Shown: piece after piece, positions 23,714 through 31,329 of the stretch
Layout of the letters: every line of letters starts with the position of its first letter
How positions within the stretch are numbered: the stretch's first letter is position 1
Assembly (NCBI RefSeq): GCF_051781005.1
Contig: NZ_JBPWOA010000019.1
Span: 206,943-270,942, forward strand
Direction of reading: 5' to 3'
DNA length: 64,000 bases
Source of the DNA: Anabaena sp051781005
GTDB taxonomy: Bacteria; Cyanobacteriota; Cyanobacteriia; Cyanobacteriales; Nostocaceae
Made by a program: the position numbers and the translations under genes
Notes under the pieces: model-generated
Told to the model about the DNA's origin: nothing
Database searches by the model: none
Seen by the model: the letters and a program-made list of their open reading frames with translations, nothing else

Positions 23714-26635
23714 CTAAGAGGTGGGGCTTGTCTGGTTTTCAGCTAAAGTATATCCTTCCGAATTCTGAGGAGCCACAGGCAAGACTAAACGACTGGCTAC
23801 TCGATTATCTGGTAATTGATATATATGCAATTCTCCTCCCAACTGCTGCATCAGGTTTTGGCAAATCAGTAGATGTAACCCTGGTGCTTGGTTGAGGTTT
23901 GGGGAAGCGAGTAGATCCTTCGATTGATTGTGATTTAATTCTGCTAATAAATGTGGATCAATGATGCCATTATCTGTAATAGATACTTCTAATAAGCGGT
24001 CATCTAAGCGACGACACCAGATATCAATTCTGTCACCAATCGGAGAACGTTTACAGGCAGCGACTAATAATTCATAGATAACTAATTCAATCTTGACGAT
24101 ATCGCCAGATGTAGCCAATGGAGGGGGATTACTAGGAGTAATAAGTTCTCCAGATAATAATGAATTGCTTTTGGGTGATTCCCCATCTTCAATTGGTTTT
24201 CCCAAACCATGCAAACCGATCCACAACTGTTGCTGCTTAACTAAACTGTCTACTCTTTCAACAGATCGCTTTAATAAACTGGAAATGGACATAGTTTCCC
24301 AACTCAGGTGTAGCTGCCACTGCTCTTGTTTGATGATCCCTTTCATCGAGTTGGCAATGTAATTTAATTGCCGCAGCAGGAGCTTGTAACGCATTTGAGT
24401 CAGTTCATTACTTGGAATCCCCAAATCACGAATTTGAGCCAGCGCTATGGCTGACATTCGATGGATTTCTTCTAGACGACGATGTTTGTACCAGTTAAGT
24501 TCTTGTAATTCTTCAGTTTTGGACTTGAGCTTTTGGGTGATTTGCTGTTGACTATGCCACCAAGCTAATTGAGTAATGAGGGTAACAGTTGCATTCAGGT
24601 TAAGTTCTGACCAAGGTTGTTCTCCATAATCTGCCAGCAACACTATACCTGTGGGTTGAGAATCATCTGTGGTACGCAATGCCATTACTAAGACTCGTCC
24701 CTTATCAGGAATAGTTAACCATTGTTTGGTTTCTGGTGGTAAATCATCAGCTTTAAAAATCAAGTAACTATTATGTGCTAAGGCCAACTCGATGAGAACA
24801 TCTCTATGAATCCAAATAGGTACATCTGCAACAATCCCAAACAAATGATTGCTAACTACGCCTTGAATAATTTCTGCTCGATTTTGGCCAGGAGTCCAGG
24901 CGAGGATTACGGCTAGACGACATTCCAAAACACTTGCTATATATTTTAGGGCTGTTGATTGGGTAGTTTCATTTTCAGTTTTTATGAGTATGTTTGGGTA
25001 TTGTTTGAATATTTTGGCAATTTTTTGCTGTTCTTTACTGATGACATTTAACTTTCGATTACGGACTATGACACCAAGAGACTGACTAAGTACCCATGAC
25101 AATTCTTTTTCTAGAGTTGTCCAAGCACGATGGTTGTCATGGGTAATCATTAGCAATACTTCTGGCCGATGACCTTGAATGCAGTTGCAAATTAAGAGCG
25201 ATCGCACTCCACTTTCTAACAACTGGGGATGCCAGCTATATAAACGCAAATCCTGGTCTAAGGTTTCAATTTCTATCGCTTGCTTGGCATTTTGCAAAAG
25301 CTGAGAATCCATTTCCGAAAGTGGGGTGGGGATAAATCTCCACAATCGGCGAATACTCAGCACATTTTGGTAAATAATTTGATAAGTATTTTGGTTATAG
25401 TCGTATTCTAAAAGTAAAAAGCGCGTAGCACCTAGTCGCTCTAAAAGTTCCTTGGCACACACGTGTAAAATTTGTTCTAATTCTTGTTCTTGATAGATTA
25501 CTTGGGCAAATTTGACTGTCAGTTGATGGTTGTGTTGAACTTGTTTGATTGTGCTGTCGATGCTGTCATTGGGAGCCGCTAAGGAGAGTAAGCCAGCTGC
25601 ACCTTGAATGAAAGTTTTATCTGCTTGAGTCCAAATTCGTGGTTCAGTACTTTCCACTGCCAAGAAGCCCAGTAAGTCTTTTTGCCAGATAATAGGAGAT
25701 GCTAAAAGCGATCGCACTCCCAGGCGTTTTAGCAACTTATCTTGAACATGGCTTTTCAGAGAACTATTGGATTCACCAAGCCAGACAAGTTGGTTAACCA
25801 CTAAAGAATAATAAACATCCCCCAATTCTTGTACTTTTATCCCTGCTGATGCCGGCTGATCGCTCCAATCCCTACCCATACTTACTAGCTGACTACTCAT
25901 TCGACACCAAAAGTAGTGTCCTTCCCGTTCAAACCAGTAGATATTTGTCCGCGAGGGAGTAACAAATTCATGGGTTTCATTAACTACGGCTTCTAACCTT
26001 TTATTCAGGTTACTTGTACAGCGTAAATTTTCTAGGAGTTTTAATAATGATTCAGTAGGAGAATTATTGGGGTTATTTTGCCAATTTCCTTCTTTTTGAT
26101 GGTGATCAAGTACTACTCCTAATTCACCTATCACTATCAGTAGTTTGGCTCTTGCTTCTCCGGCCAGTAAGTAACCCCAGCGTTGTGAAGCTAGTAATAC
26201 CACGCCCAAACAGTTATCTTTATAGCGAATTGGTAAAATGATTGTTCCCTGAATGTTGTATTTAGCAGCAACTTCTTGCCATTCTGGAGCGCGTACTTCT
26301 CCCTGTAAATTAGCTACGCCCACAGGACACAGTTCAGTCACTACTTGCGCTAATAAGTTGCCAGGATTTACTAAAATCGATCTTTTTAAAATGTTTGTCT
26401 CTCCATCTGGGGTTATACCACCCTGACCATGTAATTTTTTACTCACCTGATCGTAAAGAGCAAGCCAAATAAATTGGTAGTCAAATTGTTCTCTGAGATA
26501 AGCAACAGTGATTGTAATCAGAACATCAACATTATCTTCGTCTCTGAGACTCTGGAGAATTTTTCCCACAGACATAATTTGTGGTTCGGTGGGTATAGGC
26601 TTTTTTGGATGCCCCATCTGATTATCTGTGGACAT
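23714..26635 (-). CDS. Multi-GAF sensor protein with degenerate histidine-kinase C-terminus
   Basis: The 973-residue cytoplasmic protein has no membrane span. Three or more GAF-like modules are visible: about 25-180 (FIWLALYDQVSKKLHGQGGI), 200-360 (NIYWFEREGHYFWCRM; LLASPIIWQKDLLGFLAVES) and 375-530 (ERLGATRFLLLEYDYNQNTYQI). More GAF-like sequence runs to about 700. A coiled region (about 715-760) and a HATPase-like domain (about 855-960) follow. The N box reads KIELVIYELLVAACKRSP, lacking the Mg-binding Asn. The G boxes are ITDNGIIDP and APGLHLLICQNL, also divergent. No clear phospho-acceptor histidine motif is seen. It may be a non-catalytic or divergent sensor. The gene lies divergent to pyrD. 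Confidence 0.75.
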   Translation of the reverse strand: MSTDNQMGHPKKPIPTEPQIMSVGKILQSLRDEDNVDVLITITVAYLREQFDYQFIWLALYDQVSKKLHGQGGITPDGETNILKRSILVNPGNLLAQVVTELCPVGVANLQGEVRAPEWQEVAAKYNIQGTIILPIRYKDNCLGVVLLASQRWGYLLAGEARAKLLIVIGELGVVLDHHQKEGNWQNNPNNSPTESLLKLLENLRCTSNLNKRLEAVVNETHEFVTPSRTNIYWFEREGHYFWCRMSSQLVSMGRDWSDQPASAGIKVQELGDVYYSLVVNQLVWLGESNSSLKSHVQDKLLKRLGVRSLLASPIIWQKDLLGFLAVESTEPRIWTQADKTFIQGAAGLLSLAAPNDSIDSTIKQVQHNHQLTVKFAQVIYQEQELEQILHVCAKELLERLGATRFLLLEYDYNQNTYQIIYQNVLSIRRLWRFIPTPLSEMDSQLLQNAKQAIEIETLDQDLRLYSWHPQLLESGVRSLLICNCIQGHRPEVLLMITHDNHRAWTTLEKELSWVLSQSLGVIVRNRKLNVISKEQQKIAKIFKQYPNILIKTENETTQSTALKYIASVLECRLAVILAWTPGQNRAEIIQGVVSNHLFGIVADVPIWIHRDVLIELALAHNSYLIFKADDLPPETKQWLTIPDKGRVLVMALRTTDDSQPTGIVLLADYGEQPWSELNLNATVTLITQLAWWHSQQQITQKLKSKTEELQELNWYKHRRLEEIHRMSAIALAQIRDLGIPSNELTQMRYKLLLRQLNYIANSMKGIIKQEQWQLHLSWETMSISSLLKRSVERVDSLVKQQQLWIGLHGLGKPIEDGESPKSNSLLSGELITPSNPPPLATSGDIVKIELVIYELLVAACKRSPIGDRIDIWCRRLDDRLLEVSITDNGIIDPHLLAELNHNQSKDLLASPNLNQAPGLHLLICQNLMQQLGGELHIYQLPDNRVASRLVLPVAPQNSEGYTLAENQTSPTS

Positions 26636-26736
26636 AGGTTGTAGTAATATATTGATGATGCCCTGAAAATAACCGGGATTAATCCTGATTTGGTATCTGA
26701 TTAATAATGGTAATAATTGGTAGATGTTAACCTAGT

Positions 26737-27870
26737 TTGGATATTTATAAAGCAGTAATTAGTCCTTTTTTATTTACTCTGGTGAAAACCGATCCAGAGT
26801 GGTTACACCAAAACACGATTCGTAGTTTTATTTGGCTGTCACCAGCAAGTTATCATCCGCTTAGTAACTGGTTAATTTCTCGTTTAGAACAGTCTTTATG
26901 CTTATATGATACACGTCTAGAACAAAATTTGTTTGGGCTAAAATTCCCTAACCCAGTAGGTTTGGCAGCTGGGTTTGATAAGGATGGCGTTGCTGCTAGT
27001 ATCTGGCCTAGTTTTGGTTTTGGCTTTGCCGAACTGGGTACTGTTACTTGTCATGGACAACCGGGTAATCCCCGTCCCCGATTGTTTCGTTTACCTTTAG
27101 ACAAAGCTGCACTTAACCGTATGGGCTTTAATAACTCTGGTGCAGCAGCGATGGGGACAAGATTAAAATTGCTTAAGCGAGAGGAATCTTGGAAAATACC
27201 CATAGGGATAAATTTGGGTAAATCTAAGATCACACCTTTAGAAGTAGCAGCACAGGATTATCTGGAAAGCTTTCGCTTACTTCAAGATTTGGGTGATTAT
27301 TTTGTTGTGAATGTTTCTTCTCCGAATACACCAGGATTGCGATCGCTCCAAGATGCCTCGATGCTCAGTCAGATATTGGATGTGTTACAAACAGAAAACA
27401 ATTCACAAAAGCCAATTTTTGTGAAAATAGCACCAGATTTAGAATGGGAAGCGATCGCTGACATTATTGCTCTGGCTAAAACCTACAAACTAGCAGGAAT
27501 AATTGCCACCAACACCACCATCAGCCGTGAAGGACTGAAAACCCAGTTAATAGAACAAACTGGAAAATCCCCCCAAGAAGAAGCCGGGGGAATTAGTGGG
27601 AAGCCATTGTGCGATCGCTCCACAGCAGTAATTCGCTTTATTTACCAGCAAACCCAAGGAGAAATCCCCATCATTGGCGTAGGTGGAATTTTTACCGCTG
27701 AAGATGCCTGGGAAAAAATCACAGCCGGTGCCAGCCTCATCCAAGTCTATACAGGCTGGATTTATGAAGGACCGATGATGGTACGCCGCATTCTGTCCGG
27801 TTTGTTAACCAAACTAGAAGAAAACGGCTTAAATTCCATCAGTGAAGCAGTAGGGATTGGTAATTCGTAA
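26737..27870 (+). CDS. pyrD: Dihydroorotate dehydrogenase (quinone, class 2)
   Basis: The 377-residue membrane-associated FMN enzyme oxidises dihydroorotate to orotate in pyrimidine synthesis, passing electrons to quinone. The N-terminal amphipathic helices (about 1-45) are typical of class 2. FMN and substrate segments are NPVGLAAGFDKDG, RMGFNNSG and NVSSPNTPGLRSLQ (catalytic Ser of class 2 in this block). Phosphate-binding segments are GISGKPLCDRST and IIGVGGIFTAEDAWEKITAGAS. The start is TTG at 26737; the following MDIYKAVISPFLF matches family N-termini, so I accept it. The transcript is followed by TAATTCG-type repeats at 27862-27893. Confidence 0.95.
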   Translation: MDIYKAVISPFLFTLVKTDPEWLHQNTIRSFIWLSPASYHPLSNWLISRLEQSLCLYDTRLEQNLFGLKFPNPVGLAAGFDKDGVAASIWPSFGFGFAELGTVTCHGQPGNPRPRLFRLPLDKAALNRMGFNNSGAAAMGTRLKLLKREESWKIPIGINLGKSKITPLEVAAQDYLESFRLLQDLGDYFVVNVSSPNTPGLRSLQDASMLSQILDVLQTENNSQKPIFVKIAPDLEWEAIADIIALAKTYKLAGIIATNTTISREGLKTQLIEQTGKSPQEEAGGISGKPLCDRSTAVIRFIYQQTQGEIPIIGVGGIFTAEDAWEKITAGASLIQVYTGWIYEGPMMVRRILSGLLTKLEENGLNSISEAVGIGNS

Positions 27871-27893
27871 TTCGTAATTCGTAATTATCAATT
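27862..27893 (+). repeat. Short tandem repeat (TAATTCG type)
   Basis: Four ATTCGTA heptamers overlap the last codons and stop of pyrD. The same STRR type occurs at 12214 (start of hisC) and around 23.53-23.67 kb. Confidence 0.8.
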
Positions 27894-27919
27894 ACTACCC
27901 AGTCCCCAGTCCCCAATGC

Positions 27920-28642
27920 CTATTCTTCCACAGGGAAAAACTCCTTAGACTTACGAGAATAAGACCAAGCAATCCCATCTGGATCACGGCTGCGACACCA
28001 TTCTGGGAAATCTGGATCATTGCGACGTTTGTAAACAGTGCTGGAATATACACTGAGTCGTTTTGCCAGTTCAGATTGGATGAGAGAGCCAAAAACTAAC
28101 TGTTCTTCCAGAGGTTTTTTTACTTCCTCATGGTTGACTTGAGGTAATGATTCAGATTCTGGTTCTTCCTGCTGGGGAATTGTTTCTGGTGGTGCTAAGA
28201 GCGATCGCGCCTCTTTAGTCACAGGTTGAGCAGGACGTTTTTCCACAACCTCACTACTATCAAATATATTTCCCAGAATACTGGCATTTATAAAGTAGTA
28301 AGATTGGCTCTCATTTTCAGAGTCTAGTAAACTAGCACCAAATTCCTTAGCCTTTCCATCTAAGTAGCGTTTGGCCTCATTTCCCGAAAAATTACCTCGA
28401 ATTGCCAAATCCACAGGTGTAATTTTGCCCTGGTTTTCCCGAATTAACTGATAAAAAAGTGGGTTAACTTGTTCACACCACTTTTCCCATTTATACTGCT
28501 GCCAAAGGTTGAAGGCCATCAGCAACAGCAAAATAATTAGCAAAATTCTCCAAGTAGAAACCAGGAAAATAATCGAAAATGAGATTGGCAAAAGTAGAAC
28601 GAGAAAGGTTTTACCGTTGTTTTCTATTGTTTTTTCACTCAT
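27920..28642 (-). CDS. Hypothetical membrane-anchored protein
   Basis: This 240-residue protein is not recognised as a named family. It has two adjacent hydrophobic spans (about 13-28, FLVLLLPISFSIIFLV, and 32-42, ILLIILLLLMA). A soluble part follows with helical segment LFYQLIRENQGKITPVDLAI (about 62-81), resembling a winged-helix fold (GNFSGNEAKRYLDGKAKEFG). A Pro/Glu-rich linker comes next, and a C-terminal segment LAKRLSVYSSTVYKRRNDPD (about 195-214) looks like a helix-turn-helix used in DnaJ-like or regulator proteins. Its C-terminus DPDGIAWSYSRKSKEFFPVEE is conserved-looking. A membrane-tethered DNA or RNA binder is possible, but no function is claimed. Confidence 0.6.
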   Translation of the reverse strand: MSEKTIENNGKTFLVLLLPISFSIIFLVSTWRILLIILLLLMAFNLWQQYKWEKWCEQVNPLFYQLIRENQGKITPVDLAIRGNFSGNEAKRYLDGKAKEFGASLLDSENESQSYYFINASILGNIFDSSEVVEKRPAQPVTKEARSLLAPPETIPQQEEPESESLPQVNHEEVKKPLEEQLVFGSLIQSELAKRLSVYSSTVYKRRNDPDFPEWCRSRDPDGIAWSYSRKSKEFFPVEE

Positions 28643-29090
28643 GCTGATTCACGCCAAGTGAATTGTTGCGAAATAATATATCATCTTGGCAAAAATTGTG
28701 ACATTTTTTTGTATCGTTTGGCAAACTTATGGCAAATTATTCGGCAAAAGTTAACATTAGCAGGTGTTATAGACTTCACAACTAGCAAAATATCTACCCT
28801 TGGTTTGAGATTTAACCTGATTTTTTGCCAAAATTCACAAAAAAGTTTCCCAGTCAAAAAAATCAGCTAAACAATACTGTGTTCAGTCCCAACTAGAAAT
28901 CACAAACAAACGAGCATCGCAACAACATCATCAAAAGGATTTCGATCTTTTTCACACAAGCAACATTTTTTGATCAAAGCGAGTTTGTTCGTAAATCTTC
29001 AAAAATTAACTTGCCAACCACTTGACAGTTAGAAATTTGCATACTACATTAATACTACAAGTGACATTCCCAAAGGAGTTAGCTTTCACC
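28643..29090. other. Intergenic region before the Y RNA array
   Basis: About 450 AT-rich bases. A 70-codon open frame at 28658 has no credible start signal and is not called. The last 70 bases hold the promoter proposed for the first Y RNA (29022-29050). Confidence 0.5.
29022..29050 (+). promoter_or_regulatory. Sigma-70-type promoter upstream of Y RNA A
   Basis: A perfect -35 box TTGACA (29022-29027), a 17-base spacer and the -10-like TACATT (29045-29050) lie about 40 bases before the first tRNA-like RNA. Whether it also reads through to the array at 29.46 kb is unknown. Confidence 0.5.
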
Positions 29091-29221
29091 GTAGCGGATA
29101 GCTCAAATGCTAGAGCGCCCACCTTGCCTTTTTAGGCCGACATAGCGAGGGTTATCGCAAAATAACTTAAACACCCTTGCTGAAAATCCTGGAGATGCAG
29201 ACTAAATTTCTGCTCCGCTAC
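29091..29221 (+). ncRNA. Candidate Y RNA A (tRNA-like, divergent copy)
   Basis: An 8-bp acceptor-like stem, GTAGCGGA (29091-29098) and TCCGCTAC (29214-29221), closes the molecule. It is followed by TA and a D arm GCTC...GAGC, as in tRNA. The T arm is GCAGA/TCTGC with a poor loop (CTAAATT). In place of an anticodon arm lies the Ro-motif CACCTTGCCT-TTTT-AGGCCGAC with GGTTATCG downstream. AGCGAGGG can pair with CCCTTGCT at 29173-29180 instead of with the 5' side, so this copy may fold differently from B-E. No CCA is encoded. I infer a Y RNA because it shares the apex motif with B-F and lies near the Ro60 gene. Confidence 0.65.
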
Positions 29222-29460
29222 ACCCAAATACAGTAATGAGTGTTTAACTTTGAATTTTGATTTACAGCAGATTGCAGATCAATGAGGTACAGAATCAAAA
29301 TTGAAACCTAGACACCAAGCCAGTTTTACTCCTGACTCCTGTACGGGCGTTCGCGTAGCGTGCTGGAAGCATCAGCATTCGGGCGATCAATGATCGGTTT
29401 TTGGCAAAGGCTATTTTCCGAATGCTTCGCCCCTACTCCTGAATTCTGCTGTATTTACGT
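29222..29460. other. Spacer between Y RNA A and the B-E array
   Basis: No gene is seen. It contains an interspersed repeat (GGGCGTTCGCGTAGCGTG at about 29345 and AATGCTTCGCCCC near 29420). A promoter for the B-E array could lie in the last 60 bases, but no convincing -35/-10 pair was found. Confidence 0.45.
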
Positions 29461-29602
29461 GCGGGGATAGCTCAGTCTGGATAGAGCAGTGAAAGGGGTA
29501 AAACCCATATTCCTTGGTTAACAAACTTGCCTGTAAAGGCCGACTTACTGAGGATTATCGTTAATTCATCGGTCGCAGGTTCAAATCCTGCTTCCCGCGC
29601 CA
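29461..29602 (+). ncRNA. Y RNA B: class I tRNA mimic with Ro-binding insert
   Basis: The cloverleaf is almost complete. It has acceptor GCGGGGA (29461-29467) with TTCCCGC (29592-29598), then TA, D arm GCTC/GAGC and a base at position 26. A 5-bp anticodon-type stem GTGAA/TTCAT (29489-29493; 29565-29569) follows, then a 5-base variable loop CGGTC, T arm GCAGG-TTCAAAT-CCTGC, discriminator G and encoded CCA (29600-29602). The anticodon loop is replaced by about 70 bases: a small GGG-TAAAA-CCC hairpin and the Ro module CTTGCCT-GTAA-AGGCCGACTTACTGAGG, closed by CCTTGGTTA pairing and followed by ATTATCG. The motif matches the Ro-binding strand known from animal Y RNAs (GGUCCGA...GUUAUC). Processing as a tRNA is likely by inference. 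Confidence 0.8.
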
Positions 29603-29631
29603 AACTTCAATTTAATCCAAAATTCATCATG

Positions 29632-29756
29632 TGGTGGGTAGCCAAGTGGTAAGGCGCTTAACATCCTTATTCACACCTTGCCTGCAAAGGCCGACGAATG
29701 AGGGTTATCGTTTAAAGAACGAGCATTCGCGGGTTCAAATCCCGCTCCACCACCCA
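29632..29756 (+). ncRNA. Y RNA C: class II tRNA mimic with Ro-binding insert
   Basis: Acceptor TGGTGGG (29632-29638) pairs with TCCACCA (29746-29752), with discriminator C and an encoded CCA (29754-29756). The preceding G would extend the stem to 8 bp. The D arm is GCC-AAGTGGTAA-GGC, a 3-bp D stem with GG in the loop as in Ser/Leu tRNAs. The T arm is GCGGG-TTCAAAT-CCCGC, perfect. The insert has an 8-bp stem CCTTATTC/GAATGAGG (29665-29672; 29696-29703), the internal loop ACACCTT/CGAC, and apex GCCT-GCAA-AGGC with a GNRA tetraloop, followed by GTTATCG. GAACGAGCATTC before the T arm may be a long variable arm. It is 28 bases after Y RNA B. Confidence 0.8.
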
Positions 29757-29786
29757 AACCAATTTTAGATTTTTGACTGATTCCGT

Positions 29787-29927
29787 GCGGGAATAGCTCA
29801 GTTTGGTAGAGCGTTAAACGGGGTAAAACCCATATTCCTTAGTTAACAAACTTGCCTGCAAAGGCCGACTTACTGAGGATTATCGAAACTTTAAGTGTCG
29901 CAGGTTCAAATCCTGTTTCCCGCGCCA
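29787..29927 (+). ncRNA. Y RNA D: duplicate of B, class I tRNA mimic
   Basis: Acceptor GCGGGAA/TTCCCGC pairs perfectly, with TA, D arm GCTC-AGTTTGGTA-GAGC, anticodon-type stem TTAAA/TTTAA (29814-29818; 29890-29894), variable loop GTGTC, T arm GCAGG-TTCAAAT-CCTGT, discriminator G and encoded CCA (29925-29927). The Ro module is CTTGCCT-GCAA-AGGCCGAC. It starts 326 bases after B. Compared with B, the anticodon-stem sequence has changed on both sides (GTGAA/TTCAT to TTAAA/TTTAA) while pairing is kept, which is direct covariation support for the cloverleaf. Confidence 0.82.
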
Positions 29928-29956
29928 AACTTCAATTTAATCCAAGATTCATTATG

Positions 29957-30083
29957 TGGTGGGTAGCCAAGTGGTTCAAGGCACTTAACATCCTTATTCA
30001 CACCTTGCCTGCAAAGGCCGACGAATGAGGGTTATCGTTTAAAGAACGAGCATTCGCGGGTTCGACTCCCGCTCCACCACCCA
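29957..30083 (+). ncRNA. Y RNA E: duplicate of C, class II tRNA mimic
   Basis: Acceptor TGGTGGG/TCCACCA, discriminator C and encoded CCA (30081-30083) are identical to C, and it starts 325 bases after C. The D loop is AAGTGGTTCAA (two bases longer than in C) and the T loop is TTCGACT, still a perfect TTCRANY loop. The Ro module CCTTATTCACACCTTGCCTG and the AGGCCGACGAATGAGGG strand are unchanged from C. The changes thus fall where tRNA tolerates them. The 3' spacer AACCAATTTTAGATTT is the same as after C, showing that the B-C unit was duplicated as a block. Confidence 0.82.
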
Positions 30084-30097
30084 AACCAATTTTAGAT

Positions 30098-31078
30098 TTA
30101 GCTAAACCAAAATAGCCAAAGAGGTAATGCTAAAAATAACCCCACAAAAGTCAAAGCAATACTACTAGATAACAACTCCCGATCTAAATCATAAACTTCT
30201 GCCAAAATCAGTACAGAAAGCCCTGTAGGTGTGCCAGACATTAGCACCAGCACTAAACGCTGCTCCCCTGTTATACCTAAATAGGTTGCGCCTAATCCTA
30301 CCAGCAAAGGGATAATAAAGACTTTAATCGTGCTGGCAATGGAAGCGATCGCTAAACTTCCCCATGATCTCATCTTTCCTAGTCGCAAACCAACCAGTAA
30401 CAAAGCTAAAGCAATGACTACCCAAACACCTTGATCTAAAGCTGATTCAAGCACTGCTGGTAATTCGATAAACTGGGTATTTAAACCAATCAAAAATGTC
30501 CATAGACTGGGTACTGTGACTATATCTCGCACCTGCACCCACCAATGGTTTTCGGTTTCTCTCTGACCAAAATAACTAGCAATTAAAACCGCAATTCCAT
30601 AAGTACCGACCACATTATTAGTGACGCTAAATAATACTGCCAAACCAGTATTTTCGGGGCTAGTTAGCACTTGTGTGAGAGTCAGTCCGACAAAACCAGT
30701 ATTGCCTAAAATTGTTGCCAGAATAAAGCTGCCTAAACTAGCTCTAATTACCGATACTGGAACATCCACAGTTTTCAGTTGTGATTGCATTTTGTTAGTT
30801 ATAAACCATTGCCAAGCCCACCAAGTTAACAATGCTAAAACTAAACTCAGAAGCAAAACTGCGATCGCTATTCCGGGGATAAATCCACCCTCAGATAAGC
30901 TTGTATGACGCGCTAATACTAAAATTTGCAGGGGAACACCCACCCAGTAAAGTCCCTGACCTAACAACTTGAGAAAATTATCTGCGGTGAAGCGAGATAA
31001 TACAAGTCCTAAGCCTATCCAAATAAATAGAGGTGTGTAGGCATGAAATAAGGTATCAATCATGGGCAGAAAAATCAA
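30098..31078 (-). CDS. AEC-family transporter (auxin efflux carrier type)
   Basis: The 326-residue integral membrane protein has about ten hydrophobic spans with the AEC arrangement. These include the split-helix segments LGNTGFVGLTLTQVLTSPEN (about 148-167) and VLMSGTPTGLSVLILAEVYD (about 277-296). The latter corresponds to the conserved P-x-x-x-x-x-x-L-A block of bacterial permeases such as those for malate. The substrate is not predictable. An internal ATG five codons in (MIDTLFHAY) is an equally good start. The gene sits between the Y RNA array and the Ro60 gene on the opposite strand; its stop is 15 bases from the 3' end of Y RNA E. I see no functional link to them. Confidence 0.8.
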   Translation of the reverse strand: MIFLPMIDTLFHAYTPLFIWIGLGLVLSRFTADNFLKLLGQGLYWVGVPLQILVLARHTSLSEGGFIPGIAIAVLLLSLVLALLTWWAWQWFITNKMQSQLKTVDVPVSVIRASLGSFILATILGNTGFVGLTLTQVLTSPENTGLAVLFSVTNNVVGTYGIAVLIASYFGQRETENHWWVQVRDIVTVPSLWTFLIGLNTQFIELPAVLESALDQGVWVVIALALLLVGLRLGKMRSWGSLAIASIASTIKVFIIPLLVGLGATYLGITGEQRLVLVLMSGTPTGLSVLILAEVYDLDRELLSSSIALTFVGLFLALPLWLFWFS

Positions 31079-31301
31079 AAAAATTAATCTTAGTTTTAGG
31101 CAAAACTGGAAATATCAAAAATTATTTCATAGTTAGGAACATGGATTTATTAACTTACAATTCTTTGTAGGTTGGGTGAAGTGAAAGCGTAACCCAACAT
31201 TAGATTACATAAATTAAGAGTTGTATTTTATTTAATTCATATTCCTTAGCAATTTATCAAGTCTGACACACCGTATTAATTTACTTTGTACAATTTTAAA
31301 A
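31079..31301. other. Divergent control region of the AEC and Ro60 genes
   Basis: It contains an interspersed hairpin GTTGGGT/AACCCAAC (31171-31198), a repeat also found inverted at 35653-35679. The Ro60 leader hairpin follows at 31302. No clear promoter boxes could be chosen. Confidence 0.45.
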
Positions 31302-31319
31302 TTGCCTGAAAAGGCCGGA
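31302..31319 (+). promoter_or_regulatory. Y-RNA-like hairpin in the Ro60 mRNA leader
   Basis: TTGCCT-GAAA-AGGCCGGA lies ten bases before the Ro60 start codon. Stem GCCT/AGGC, a GNRA tetraloop and the flanking TT and CCGA-like bases match the apex of the Y RNAs B-E (CTTGCCT-GCAA-AGGCCGAC). It overlaps the likely ribosome-binding region (GAAGAAGAAG). It could let Ro60 bind and repress its own mRNA; this is inference. Confidence 0.5.
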
Positions 31320-31329
31320 AGAAGAAGCC

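Noticed and set aside
28658..28870. 70-codon frame upstream of the Y RNA array
   Set aside because: No ribosome-binding site and Phe/Leu/Ile-rich random composition.
29461..30083. Genuine tRNA genes with short introns
   Set aside because: The inserts are about 60-70 bases, lack group I intron features, and no anticodon can be reconstructed after removing them; all share the Ro-binding motif.
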